64,000 bases of DNA from Streptomyces sp. NBC_01497 (GCF_036250695.1 NZ_CP109427.1:1612001-1676000); one strand, 5' to 3'. Shown: positions 26,291 to 35,793, counted from the stretch's first letter. Numbers and translations: made by a program. Notes: a model not told the origin generated them from the sequence alone.

Positions 26291-27385
26291 GTGACCTCCT
26301 CCTTCGCCGCCGCCGGAGCCTCCGGCACCGCGGCTGCCCCCCTCTCGCTGTGCGCCCGCTCCCCGCACGTACCGGCCGACCGGCTCGTCGCCGAGATGGT
26401 GCCGCCGCCGCGCTTCGACTCCGTACGCTTCGACACGTACGTCCCCGACCCCGGCCGGCCCAGCCAGGCCGAGGCGGTCGAGGTGCTGCGGGGCTTCGCC
26501 GCGGGCCTCGACGGAGGCACGGGGGCGGGCGCGGCCGGGAGCGGGCGGCGCTGGTTCGCCCGTAAGCCGGTGGCGCCGGCCGGGCCGCGCGGCGTCTACC
26601 TGGACGGCGGCTACGGCGTCGGCAAGACCCACCTGCTGGCGTCGCTGTGGCACGCGACGCCCGCAGAACCGGACCGCAAGGCGTTCGGCACTTTCGTGGA
26701 GCTGACGAACCTGGTCGGCGCGCTGGGCTTCCAGGAGACCGTCCGGACGCTGAGCGGGCACCGGCTGCTGTGCATCGACGAGTTCGAGCTCGACGACCCC
26801 GGGGACACCGTCCTCGTGTCCACCCTGCTCGCCCGGCTGGTCGAGGCGGGTGTGGCGCTGGCCGCGACCTCCAACACGCTGCCGGGCAAGCTCGGAGAGG
26901 GCCGCTTCGCCTCAGCGGACTTCCTGCGGGAGATCCAGGGCCTGTCCGCGCGCTTCCGGCCGGTCCGCATCGACGGCGAGGACTACCGCCACCGCGGGCT
27001 GCCCGCGGCACCGGCACCCTACCCGCCCGAGAAGGTCACCTCGCTGGCGCGGCGGACGGCCGGGGCGAGCCTGGACACCTTCCCCGACCTGCTCGGCCAT
27101 CTCGCCACCGTCCACCCGAGCCGGTACGGGGCGCTGACGGAGGGACTGAGCGCGGTCTGCCTGACCGATGTGGGCCCGGTGCCCGACCAGTCCAAGGCCC
27201 TGCGGCTCGTGGTGCTCGCCGACCGGCTGTACGACCGCGAGATACCGGTCGTCGCGTCGGGCGTCCCCTTCGACCAGCTGTTCGGCGAGGAGATGCTGGG
27301 CGGCGGCTACCGCAAGAAGTACTTCCGGGCGATCTCCCGCCTCACGGCCCTGGCGAGGGAAGCGGAGAAACTGATCACCGAGTAG
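26291..27385 (+). CDS. zapE: Cell division protein ZapE (AFG1-like ATPase)
   Basis: This 364-residue AFG1-family P-loop ATPase has Walker A GGYGVGKT (106-113) and Walker B LLCIDEFEL (Asp163, Glu164). TSNTLPGKL and the arginine-rich LSARFRPVRIDGEDYRHR follow in the expected order. In E. coli ZapE acts on the division ring; the Streptomyces role is assumed by homology. I chose the GTG at 26291, where family homology begins (APLSLCARSPHVPADRLVAE follows). The in-frame ATG at 26252 would overlap the divergent gene. No Shine-Dalgarno is present, but TAGAGT lies 8 nt upstream. Confidence 0.9.
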   Translation: MTSSFAAAGASGTAAAPLSLCARSPHVPADRLVAEMVPPPRFDSVRFDTYVPDPGRPSQAEAVEVLRGFAAGLDGGTGAGAAGSGRRWFARKPVAPAGPRGVYLDGGYGVGKTHLLASLWHATPAEPDRKAFGTFVELTNLVGALGFQETVRTLSGHRLLCIDEFELDDPGDTVLVSTLLARLVEAGVALAATSNTLPGKLGEGRFASADFLREIQGLSARFRPVRIDGEDYRHRGLPAAPAPYPPEKVTSLARRTAGASLDTFPDLLGHLATVHPSRYGALTEGLSAVCLTDVGPVPDQSKALRLVVLADRLYDREIPVVASGVPFDQLFGEEMLGGGYRKKYFRAISRLTALAREAEKLITE

Positions 27386-27460
27386 GTTCGGGGACCGGGT
27401 AGTTCTTCGAACCGTACGGAACCGACCGGAGCCGTACGCCACCAGAGAAAGGGTTCCACC

Positions 27461-27886
27461 ATGGCCACCACGCGCCAGGCACACACCGTCTGGGAGGGCA
27501 ACCTCCTCAAGGGTGCCGGCTCCATCACGTTCGACTCCTCCGGCATCGCCCAGCAGCCGGTCACCTGGGCCTCCCGCGCGGAGGAGGCCAACGGCAAGAC
27601 CAGCCCCGAGGAACTGATCGCCGCCGCCCACTCCAGCTGCTTCTCGATGGCGCTCTCGAACGGCCTCGACAAGGCGGGCACGCCGCCCACCAAGCTCACC
27701 ACTCAGGCCGACGTCACCTTCCAGCCCGGCACCGGCATCACCGGCATCCACCTCAGTGTGCAGGGCGAGGTCCCGGGCCTGGACGAGGCCGACTTCGTGA
27801 AGGCCGCCGAGGACGCCAAGGCGAACTGCCCGGTGAGCCAGGCCCTCTCCGGCACCACGATCACGCTGAGCGCGTCGCTCGCCTGA
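27461..27886 (+). CDS. OsmC/Ohr family peroxiredoxin
   Basis: This 141-residue protein reduces organic hydroperoxides through a Cys pair. Cys60 (AAHSSCFSMALS) and Cys123 (KANCPVSQAL) are the expected catalytic residues, and Glu50/Glu51 lie in TSPEELIAA. The length is normal for OsmC-type members. AAAGG sits about 10 nt before the ATG. It follows zapE on the same strand after 75 bp and ends in an intrinsic terminator, so it can be expressed alone. Confidence 0.93.
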   Translation: MATTRQAHTVWEGNLLKGAGSITFDSSGIAQQPVTWASRAEEANGKTSPEELIAAAHSSCFSMALSNGLDKAGTPPTKLTTQADVTFQPGTGITGIHLSVQGEVPGLDEADFVKAAEDAKANCPVSQALSGTTITLSASLA

Positions 27887-27903
27887 TCCCCCGCGGCCAC
27901 GGG

Positions 27904-27937
27904 AGACCCGGTGCGCGGCTCGCGCCCCGGGTCTTTT
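27904..27937 (+). terminator. Intrinsic terminator after osmC
   Basis: AGACCCGG (27904-27911) pairs with CCGGGTCT (27927-27934); the 15-nt loop is itself GC-rich and partly self-complementary. A T-run (TTTT, 27934-27937) follows, a classic intrinsic terminator that is uncommon in Streptomyces. It sits 18 bp after the OsmC stop codon. Confidence 0.8.
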
Positions 27938-27977
27938 CGTCGCATCCTCAAGGAGACACGGGACGGAAGGGTGCGCC

Positions 27978-28880
<903 letters not shown>

Positions 28881-28911
28881 CCGGCGGGCGGGCAGCGCCG
28901 TGGCCCGCCGG
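28881..28911 (+). terminator. Hairpin terminator after ppk2
   Basis: CCGGCGGGC (28881-28889) begins immediately after the ppk2 stop codon and pairs with GCCCGCCGG (28903-28911) across a 13-nt loop. It separates ppk2 from the converging zinc-ribbon gene. No T-run follows. Confidence 0.65.
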
Positions 28912-28954
28912 ACCGTGACGCGCTCCGGCCGGACCGGAGCGCCGCGGAGCCCGG

Positions 28955-29152
28955 TCAGCCCGAGCAGGCGAGGCGCTGCCCCTCCTGCCACTCGCAGACG
29001 GGGCACAGTGTGGCCCCCTTCGTCGTCTGCGGGTACTCCGTGGGCTCGCCGCACAGCACGCAGTCCGCGTACGCGACGTCTGATGCGGCCGCGTCGGACC
29101 TGCTCGCGCCCGTCGCCCCGGCCCGTTCCCGCTCCGCGATTCGCTCGGTCAT
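28955..29152 (-). CDS. Small zinc-ribbon-like protein
   Basis: This 65-residue protein has two CxxC pairs, CVLC at 31-34 and CPVC at 50-53, plus Cys63 near the C-terminus. The spacing fits one structural zinc site. The sequence between, GEPTEYPQTTKGATL, seems well conserved in Streptomyces as far as I recall. The function is unknown. It is the last gene of a probable operon with AIM24, ABC ATPase and permease genes, 32 bp after the permease stop. Confidence 0.7.
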   Translation of the reverse strand: MTERIAERERAGATGASRSDAAASDVAYADCVLCGEPTEYPQTTKGATLCPVCEWQEGQRLACSG

Positions 29153-29184
29153 GGCTCCAGCGTACGACCGGTCCCGGTCCCGGT

Positions 29185-29853
29185 TCAGGAGCGGCGGACG
29201 GCGACCCGGCGGGCGAGTGCGACCGCCGCGGCGCCCACGGCCACGGCGGCGGTCAGCGCGGCCAGCGGTACGCGCACCGTCCCGCTGAGCGAACCGGTGA
29301 CCAGATCGGTGACCGCGTACTTGGCGGGCGAGCCGGTGACGACCAGGGCGAGCACGGCGAACAGCAGCGTCAGCGCGAGGGACCAGCCCCGGGCGGACAG
29401 CACGGGACGGTTGCCCAGGGCGCCCACCGCGAGGCCGACGAGGACGCAGGTGGCCGCCGCCACCAGCCCGGCCGGAGCCGCGGCCGTCCGCGAGACATGG
29501 ACGGTGAGGTCCGCGTTCCTCGGCGCGCTGATCGCCACGATCAGGGCCGTGGCCGGGAGCCCGAGGGCCGCCGAGACCACGAGGGCCGCCAGCAGCGACG
29601 CGGTGTGCGTGGCGGCGGTGCCCCGCGCGGCGGCGGTCACGGCGCGGGCCGCGGCGGGTTCCTGGGTGACGCAGACCCGTACGAACCAGGCCGTGACCGG
29701 CACCAGCGCGGCGGCGGCCAGGCCCAGCGAGTCGAGCACGGGCCTCCCGCTGCCGACTCCCGCGCCGAGGACCGCCAGGTACGTCAGCAGGGGCGCGAGC
29801 CAGCGCTGCGAGCGCAGCAGCAGGGCGAGTTGGTAGCGCAGCAGCGCGGTCAT
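29185..29853 (-). CDS. ABC transporter permease-like membrane protein
   Basis: This 222-residue protein has about six hydrophobic segments, for example LLTYLAVLGAGVG, LGLAAAALVPVTAWFV, LLAALVVSAALG and LTLLFAVLALVV. No permease family motif is clear, but its ATG overlaps the stop of the ABC ATPase (TCATG junction at 29850-29853). It is therefore the likely membrane partner of that ATPase, in an exporter-type ABC-2 arrangement. The substrate is unknown. Confidence 0.75.
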   Translation of the reverse strand: MTALLRYQLALLLRSQRWLAPLLTYLAVLGAGVGSGRPVLDSLGLAAAALVPVTAWFVRVCVTQEPAAARAVTAAARGTAATHTASLLAALVVSAALGLPATALIVAISAPRNADLTVHVSRTAAAPAGLVAAATCVLVGLAVGALGNRPVLSARGWSLALTLLFAVLALVVTGSPAKYAVTDLVTGSLSGTVRVPLAALTAAVAVGAAAVALARRVAVRRS

Positions 29854-30728
29854 GCGACGGGTCGCCTCTCGGCCTCGTGCAGGGCGTGGACGTGCCAGGG
29901 CGGCCGCGCCGTCAGCAGCGCCCGCAGCAGCGCGTCGGAGTGCGCGGCCGGGACGGTGAGCCGGAACGTGCCGTCGGGCAGGTGCTCGCGTACGGGGTGT
30001 CCCGGCAGCCCGCCGGGCGGTTCGGCGCCGGGTGCGGACGTCACGAGGACGCTCACCCGCGGCGCGGAGGCGTCCGCCGCGCCGCCGGCGCCCGCCTCGA
30101 CGACGGGCGCCACGGTGTCCCCGACGACGCGGTACACGGCGTCGGGGACACCCGCGAGCCGCGCCGGGTCGTGGTCGACGAAGACGACGGCGCCGCCCGC
30201 GGCGGCGCGCTCTGCGACGGCCCGGTCCAGTTCCGCGCGGGCCGCCGTGTCGAGCCCCGTCCATGCCTCGTCCAGGACGAGCAGTTCGGGCCCGGCGGCC
30301 AGCGCCTGGGCGACGGCGACCTTCTGGCTGGTGCCCTTGGACAGCTCCGCCAGCGGCGTACGGGCCTGGGACGCGGCACCGAACCTCTCCAGCCACTCGG
30401 CGGCCCGCGCCGTCGCGACGGGTCCCGGGAGGCCGTGCACGCGGCCGAGATGCGTGAGGTACCCGGCCGCCGTGAACGGGAGGGCCACCGCGAACCGTTC
30501 GGGCACGTAGGCGGTGCGCGGCCGGCCGGTGACCCGGCCCGTGGACGGCGCGTCGATGCCCGCGAGCAGCCGCAGCAGCGTGGACTTCCCGCTGCCGTTG
30601 ACGCCCTGGACGCGTACGACGGTGCCCGCGTCCAGAGCGAGTTCGACCCCGCGCAGCACCCAGCGCCCGCGCGGTCCGTAGCGGCGCCCGACGGCGCTGA
30701 GCCCGATCACGGGCGTGGAGCGCGGCAC
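29850..30728 (-). CDS. ABC transporter ATP-binding protein
   Basis: This 292-residue ABC ATPase has Walker A GVNGSGKST (42-50), a signature-like LSKGTSQKV and Walker B LLVLDEAWTGLD, with a switch His in VDHDPARL. The signature begins LSKGT instead of LSGGQ, a form common in ABC-2 exporters. The C-terminal 90 residues add a short extra domain. It starts with GTG only 4 bp after the AIM24 stop and overlaps the permease by 4 bp, so the three genes are one operon. Confidence 0.85.
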   Translation of the reverse strand: MPRSTPVIGLSAVGRRYGPRGRWVLRGVELALDAGTVVRVQGVNGSGKSTLLRLLAGIDAPSTGRVTGRPRTAYVPERFAVALPFTAAGYLTHLGRVHGLPGPVATARAAEWLERFGAASQARTPLAELSKGTSQKVAVAQALAAGPELLVLDEAWTGLDTAARAELDRAVAERAAAGGAVVFVDHDPARLAGVPDAVYRVVGDTVAPVVEAGAGGAADASAPRVSVLVTSAPGAEPPGGLPGHPVREHLPDGTFRLTVPAAHSDALLRALLTARPPWHVHALHEAERRPVA

Positions 30729-30732
30729 GGAC

Positions 30733-31410
30733 TCAGTGGGAACCGCTCGGCGCGGGCGTGGCCTCGCTGGGCCGGACGATGACGAACCCCTCGCCCTGGA
30801 GCATCAGCTGCACGGCCTCGCCGGAGCCGCCACGGATCATGGAGCCGACGGACTGCGAGCGGTGCAGGGACGTGTTCAGCTGCGCGCTCCAGCCGACGAC
30901 GGCGTCGGTGTCCACGTACACGGGCTGCTGGGCGGAGACGGGGATGACGATCGGGTTGCCCTCGCAGATCACGGCGAGCTTCCCGGAGCCCGTGAAGAGA
31001 CTGTTGAAGAGGCCTCCGCCGGTCATGCCCGCGCCCTTGACCATCTTGATCTCGTAGCTGAGCGTCGGATCGAAGCACAGGACGTTGCGCCCGTTTATGG
31101 TCAGCGCGTCGCCCTGCTCGATCTCGACGATGAAGCAGTTGGCGGCCTCGTGGGCGAACCAGGCCTCTCCCTGGCCCCGGACTGCCATGAGCGGCAGGCC
31201 CTCGCCGGTGATGGCGCGCTTGAGCATGCCGCCGACGCCCTGGCCCTTCCGCTCGAACTGGAGGTTCCCGCGGTAGGCGATCATGGCCCCCTGCCGGGCG
31301 TGCATCTCACCGTTGACGACGTACTTGACCGATTTGGCGTTCTGGAGCGTCATGCCGGGGGTCGTGGGCTGCTGGGCGAGGTGCTCGGTGGCGAAGAGAT
31401 CGCTTTTCAT
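30733..31410 (-). CDS. AIM24 family protein
   Basis: This 225-residue protein belongs to the AIM24 family, a TRAP-like beta fold named for a yeast mitochondrial protein. Typical sequences are VNGEMHARQGAMIAYRGNLQFERKG-like, EAANCFIVEIEQGD and FVIVRPSEATP; Gly-rich turns dominate. The bacterial role is unknown. The start is uncertain: I use the ATG at 31408-31410, but another ATG lies at 31417-31419 and neither has a Shine-Dalgarno. It heads the operon with the ABC ATPase and permease and is divergent from the PTH2-like gene. Confidence 0.82.
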   Translation of the reverse strand: MKSDLFATEHLAQQPTTPGMTLQNAKSVKYVVNGEMHARQGAMIAYRGNLQFERKGQGVGGMLKRAITGEGLPLMAVRGQGEAWFAHEAANCFIVEIEQGDALTINGRNVLCFDPTLSYEIKMVKGAGMTGGGLFNSLFTGSGKLAVICEGNPIVIPVSAQQPVYVDTDAVVGWSAQLNTSLHRSQSVGSMIRGGSGEAVQLMLQGEGFVIVRPSEATPAPSGSH

Positions 31411-31472
31411 GGGAGGCATCGTCACCCGGAGCCACAAATTCCGCCAAGAAAGCCACCTGAGAGAATTCACGG

Positions 31473-32207
31473 GTGACCACTGACCCGAACACCGACCCCC
31501 GCGATCCCGGCGCCCCCGGGGACGACGATCCGCGGGACGAGGCCCCCCAGTTCGTCCTGCCCCTGGTGCTGCGCCTGGAGCGGGCGACCCCGCCGTCGCG
31601 CACGGACGCGCTGGAGACGGCGGCGCGCGCGGTCCTCACCATCCTGTCCGACGAGCGCTCGCTCGGCGAGGGCGAATGGGCGGCGGCCATGCGTGACTGG
31701 CAGGACGCCCGCATCCGCAAAGTGGTCCGCAGGGCACGCGGCGCGGAGTGGCGCAAGGCCGGGGAACTGGCGGGGATCACGGTGACGGGCACCCGGCCCG
31801 ACGACCCGGCCGAGGTCCGCGTCTTCCCGCCGATCCCGCTCGACGGCTGGCCCAAGGACCTGGCCAAGCTGCAGGTCTCCGGCACGGAACTCGAAGCCGA
31901 CGCGGGCGGGCCGCCGCCCGCGCCGTCCGTTCCCGTGCTGTGGCTCAACCCGCACCTGAGCATGTCGGCGGGCAAGGCCTGCGCCCAGGCGGGCCACGGC
32001 GCCCAACTGGCCTGGTGGGCGCTGCCCGAGGCCGACCGGGAGGCGTGGCGCGCCGCGGACTTCACCCTGGCGGCCCGGGTCGCGACGCCACAGGCGTGGC
32101 GGGCCCTGCTGGCGAGCGGACTGCCGCTGGTGCAGGACGCGGGCTTCACGGAGATCGCCCCGGGCAGCGCCACGGTGATCGCCGACCATCCGGCGCTGCG
32201 GCGGTAG
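31473..32207 (+). CDS. PTH2-type peptidyl-tRNA hydrolase-like protein
   Basis: This 244-residue protein has a C-terminal PTH2-like domain (about 150-244). The marks are LNPHLSMSAGKACAQAGHGAQLAWW, the Lys/Gln-containing first helix of PTH2, and the final QDAGFTEIAPGSATVIA. The N-terminal 150 residues form a separate domain with RIRKVVRRARGAEWRKAGEL, a basic patch that could contact tRNA. It may rescue peptidyl-tRNA in addition to the bacterial Pth. The GTG has no Shine-Dalgarno; GAGAAT (31461-31466) lies 6 nt upstream. Confidence 0.75.
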   Translation: MTTDPNTDPRDPGAPGDDDPRDEAPQFVLPLVLRLERATPPSRTDALETAARAVLTILSDERSLGEGEWAAAMRDWQDARIRKVVRRARGAEWRKAGELAGITVTGTRPDDPAEVRVFPPIPLDGWPKDLAKLQVSGTELEADAGGPPPAPSVPVLWLNPHLSMSAGKACAQAGHGAQLAWWALPEADREAWRAADFTLAARVATPQAWRALLASGLPLVQDAGFTEIAPGSATVIADHPALRR

Positions 32208-32325
32208 GGCGCGACCGGCGCACGTCCGCGGAGTCGCTCCGGTGCCCACCGGCCCGCCCGGGCACCGCGAAGTGTGCACCGCCGAACTGCGCACGCCGTA
32301 CGGGGACCGCTCATGCCACGGGGCC

Positions 32326-32351
32326 GGCCCCGCACCCAGGAGTGCGGGGCC
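32326..32351. terminator. Bidirectional hairpin terminator
   Basis: GGCCCCGCAC (32326-32335) pairs with GTGCGGGGCC (32342-32351) across a 6-nt loop, between the converging PTH2-like and fadB-like genes. The stem extends further if a single C bulge is allowed. Confidence 0.75.
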
Positions 32352-32366
32352 CGGCCTCCTTGACCG

Positions 32367-34496
32367 TTACGCGGGGACGCTCGCCACGCCCGGCGCCAGG
32401 AAGCGGCGGCCGTTGGCGCGTTCGGAGACGCCCTCGCGGTCCAGGTACGGCGTGATGCCGCCCAGGTGGAAGGGCCAGCCCGCACCGGTGATCAGGCACA
32501 GGTCGATGTCCTGCGCCTCCGCGACCACGCCCTCGTCGAGCATCAGCCCGATCTCCTGCGCGACCGCGTCCAGGACACGGGCCCGTACCTGGTCTTCGGT
32601 CAGGACGGTGCCGCCCTGCTTCATCAGGGCGAGGATCTCCGGGTCCAGCTCCGGCTTCCCCGAGTCGTACGTGTAGAAGCCGCGCTTGCCGGCGCTCACG
32701 ACGGCGCGGAGGTTCTCCGAGACCGTGAACCGCTCGGGGAACGCGCCGTGCAGCGTCTCCGAGACGTGCAGGCCGATCGCGGGACCCACCAGTTCCAGCA
32801 GCACCAGCGGTGACATCGGCAGGCCCAGCGGCTCGACGGCGCGCTCGGCGACGTCGACCGGGGTGCCCTCGTCGATGACGTTCTGGATCTCGCCCATGAA
32901 GCGGGTCAGCACGCGGTTGACGACGAACGCCGGGGCGTCCTTGACGAGCACCGCCGTCTTGCGCAGCTTCTTCGCCACCGCGAACGCCGTCGCCAGCGAC
33001 GCGTCGTCCGTGCCCTCGCCGCGTACGACCTCCAGCAGCGGCAGCACCGCGACCGGGTTGAAGAAGTGGAAGCCGACGACCCGCTCCGGGTGGGCGAGCT
33101 TCGACGCCATCTCACCGACCGACAGCGAGGAGGTGTTCGTGGCGAGGATCGCGGTCGCCGGTACGACCGCCTCGACCTCGGCGAACACCTGCTGCTTGAC
33201 GCCCATCTCCTCGAACACGGCCTCGATGACGAAGTCCGCGTCCGAGAAGCCCTCGGCCTTGTCCAGCACACCGGTGACCAGGCCCTTGAACCGGTTCGCC
33301 GTGTCCTGGTCGATCCGGCCCTTGCCGAGCAGCTTGTCGATCTCGGCGTGCACGTACCCGACGCCCTTGTCGATGCGGCCCTGGTCGATGTCGGTGAGGA
33401 CGACCGGCACCTGGAGGCGGCGCACGAACAGCAGCGCCAGCTGCGAGGCCATCAGGCCCGCACCCACCACGCCGACCTTGTTGACCGGTCGCGCGAGGTT
33501 CTTGTCCGGCGCGCCGACGGGCCGCTTGGCCCGGCCCTGCACGAGGTTGAACGCGTAAATCCCGGACCGCAGTTCGCCGCCCATCACCAGGTCGGCGAGC
33601 GCCTCGGTCTCGGCCGCGAACCCGGCGGCCAGGTCGCCGTCCTTGGCCCGCGCGATGATGTCGAGGGCGCGGTAGGCGGCGGGCGCCGCGCCGTGCACCT
33701 TGGAGTCGGCGACGGCCCGGCCCCACTCGACAGCCTGGTCCCAGTCCTCGCCGCGGTCGATCGCGATCCGCTGGACGTTCAGTTCGCCCTTGAGGACGGC
33801 GGCGGTCCAGGTGAGGGACTGCTCCAGGAAGTCCGCGGCCTCGAAGATCGCGTCGGCGATGCCGAGTTCGAAGACCTGGTCGCCCTTGAGCTGCCGGTTC
33901 TGGTTGAGCGCGTTCTCGATGATGACGTTGACCGCGGGGCCCGCGCCGATCAGGTTCGGCAGCAGGGCGCAGCCGCCCCAGCCGGGCACCAGGCCGAGGA
34001 AGACCTCGGGCAGGGAGAACGCCGCGATGGACGAGGAGACCGTGCGGTACTGGCAGTGCAGGCCGATCTCGACGCCGCCGCCCATGGCCGCGCCGTTGTA
34101 GTACGCGAACGTCGGTACGGCGAGGTGCCCGAGGCGCCCGAAGACATCGTGCCCGGCCTTGCCGACGGCCAGGGCCTCCTCGCGGCTGCCGAGCAGTCCG
34201 ACGCCCTTGAGGTCGGCGCCGACGGCGAAGACGAACGGCTTGCCGGTGATGCCGACACCGACGATGGTGCCTTCGGCCGCTTCCTTCTCGACCTGGTCGA
34301 TCGCCGCGTCGATACGGGCGAGCGACTGCGGCCCGAAGCTGGTCGGCTTCGTGTGGTCGAAGCCGTTGTCCAGCGTGATCAGCGCGAAGCGCCCGGCGTC
34401 GGCCGGCAGATCGAGGTGGCGCACGTGCGCCTGGGTGACGACCTCGTCCGGGAAGACCTCGGCCGCGCCCTTCAGCAGTTCGGCGATGTTGCTCAC
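32367..34496 (-). CDS. Fatty acid oxidation complex alpha subunit (FadB/FadJ-like)
   Basis: This 709-residue bifunctional protein has an N-terminal crotonase (enoyl-CoA hydratase) domain, with YYNGAAMGGGVEIGLHCQYR and FSLPEVFLGLVPGWGG. A 3-hydroxyacyl-CoA dehydrogenase follows, with the NAD loop VGVVGAGLMASQLA and FHFFNPVAVLPLLEVV. Together they hydrate and oxidise acyl-CoA intermediates. The GTG overlaps the thiolase stop by 4 bp (34493-34496), so the two subunit genes are translationally coupled. The dehydrogenase loop reads GAGLMA rather than the more usual GAGxMG. Confidence 0.93.
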   Translation of the reverse strand: MSNIAELLKGAAEVFPDEVVTQAHVRHLDLPADAGRFALITLDNGFDHTKPTSFGPQSLARIDAAIDQVEKEAAEGTIVGVGITGKPFVFAVGADLKGVGLLGSREEALAVGKAGHDVFGRLGHLAVPTFAYYNGAAMGGGVEIGLHCQYRTVSSSIAAFSLPEVFLGLVPGWGGCALLPNLIGAGPAVNVIIENALNQNRQLKGDQVFELGIADAIFEAADFLEQSLTWTAAVLKGELNVQRIAIDRGEDWDQAVEWGRAVADSKVHGAAPAAYRALDIIARAKDGDLAAGFAAETEALADLVMGGELRSGIYAFNLVQGRAKRPVGAPDKNLARPVNKVGVVGAGLMASQLALLFVRRLQVPVVLTDIDQGRIDKGVGYVHAEIDKLLGKGRIDQDTANRFKGLVTGVLDKAEGFSDADFVIEAVFEEMGVKQQVFAEVEAVVPATAILATNTSSLSVGEMASKLAHPERVVGFHFFNPVAVLPLLEVVRGEGTDDASLATAFAVAKKLRKTAVLVKDAPAFVVNRVLTRFMGEIQNVIDEGTPVDVAERAVEPLGLPMSPLVLLELVGPAIGLHVSETLHGAFPERFTVSENLRAVVSAGKRGFYTYDSGKPELDPEILALMKQGGTVLTEDQVRARVLDAVAQEIGLMLDEGVVAEAQDIDLCLITGAGWPFHLGGITPYLDREGVSERANGRRFLAPGVASVPA

Positions 34497-35713
34497 TTGC
34501 GGCCTCCGTCGAAGTGCGGGTTCTCCCAGATGACCGTCGCGCCCATGCCGAAGCCGACGCACATCGTCGTCAGGCCGTAGCGCACGTGCGGGTGCTCCTC
34601 GAACTGCCGGGCCAGCTGTGTCATCAGGCGGACGCCGGAGGACGCCAGCGGGTGGCCGAACGCGATGGCGCCGCCGTACTGGTTGACGCGCTCGTCGTCG
34701 TCGGCGATGCCGTAGTGGTCGAGGAGCGCGAGCACCTGCACCGCGAAGGCCTCGTTGATCTCGAAGAGCCCGATGTCGGAGATCGTGAGGCCCGCCTTGG
34801 CGAGGGCCTTCTCGGTCGCCGGGATCGGCCCGTAGCCCATGACCTCGGGCTCGACGCCCGCGAAGGCGTACGAGACGAGGCGCATCCGCACCGGCAGGCC
34901 CTGCTCGCGCGCGAAGTCCTCGGCGGCGATCAGGGACGCGGTGGCGCCGTCGTTGAGGCCGGCCGCGTTGCCCGCGGTGACCCGGCCGTGCGGGCGGAAC
35001 GGCGTCTTGAGGCCTGCGAGCATCTCCAGCGTGGTGCCCGGGCGCATCGGCTCGTCGGCCGTGGCGAGGCCCCAGCCGGTCTCACCCGCCTCGGGCGAGG
35101 TGCGGCGGACCGAGACGGGCACCAGATCCTGCTGGATCTTGCCGTTCGCGTACGCCTTGGCGGCGCGCTCCTGGGAACGCACGGCGTACTCGTCGGCGCG
35201 CAGTTTCGTCAGGTGCGGGAAGCGGTCGTGCAGGTTCTCCGCGGTCATGCCCATGAACAGGGCCGACTCGTCGACGAGCTTCTCCGACACGAAGCGGGGG
35301 TTCGGGTCGACGCCCTCGCCCATCGGGTGGCGGCCCATGTGCTCGACACCGCCCGCGACGACGACGTCGTACGCGCCGAAGGCGATGGAGCCCGCTGTCG
35401 TGGTGACTGCGGTCAGCGCTCCCGCGCACATGCGGTCGATCGCGTAGCCGGGGACGGAGGTCGGCAGGCCCGCGAGGATGCCCGCGGTGCGGCCGATGGT
35501 GAGGCCCTGGTCGCCGATCTGCGTGGTCGCGGCGATCGCCACCTCGTCGATGCGGGCGGGGTCCAGATCCGGGTTGCGCCGCAGCAGCTCCCGGATCGCC
35601 TTGACGACCAGATCGTCCGCGCGGGTCTCGTGGTAGATGCCCTTGGGACCCGCCTTGCCGAACGGGGTGCGGACGCCGTCGACGAAGACGACGTCCCTGA
35701 CGGTACGAGGCAC
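34493..35713 (-). CDS. Acetyl-CoA acyltransferase (thiolase, FadA-like)
   Basis: This 406-residue thiolase cleaves 3-ketoacyl-CoA in beta-oxidation. The nucleophile is Cys96 in DRMCAGAL, the acid/base Cys385 is in TTMCVGFGMG, and His354 is in FGHPLASSG. The GTG at 35713 has an excellent GGAGGAGA about 8 nt upstream. It is the first gene of the thiolase-FadB operon. A TetR-type palindrome about 70 bp upstream (35782-35793) is the likely control site. Confidence 0.93.
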   Translation of the reverse strand: MPRTVRDVVFVDGVRTPFGKAGPKGIYHETRADDLVVKAIRELLRRNPDLDPARIDEVAIAATTQIGDQGLTIGRTAGILAGLPTSVPGYAIDRMCAGALTAVTTTAGSIAFGAYDVVVAGGVEHMGRHPMGEGVDPNPRFVSEKLVDESALFMGMTAENLHDRFPHLTKLRADEYAVRSQERAAKAYANGKIQQDLVPVSVRRTSPEAGETGWGLATADEPMRPGTTLEMLAGLKTPFRPHGRVTAGNAAGLNDGATASLIAAEDFAREQGLPVRMRLVSYAFAGVEPEVMGYGPIPATEKALAKAGLTISDIGLFEINEAFAVQVLALLDHYGIADDDERVNQYGGAIAFGHPLASSGVRLMTQLARQFEEHPHVRYGLTTMCVGFGMGATVIWENPHFDGGRK

Positions 35714-35781
35714 GATGGCTCTCCTCCAGGGTGCGGGGTGGCACAGCTGCGGCGCGCGCCGGAACGCGCCGCCGTTCATGC

Positions 35782-35793
35782 TACTCGTGAGTA
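35782..35793. promoter_or_regulatory. Candidate TetR-family operator of the beta-oxidation operon
   Basis: On the minus strand the site reads TACTC-AC-GAGTA, perfect 5-bp arms around a 2-bp centre. It sits 69 bp upstream of the thiolase start codon, next to AT-rich TAATTAA that is unusual here. The form resembles fatty-acid-responsive TetR operators of actinobacteria. The regulator gene is not in the neighbourhood. Confidence 0.55.
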
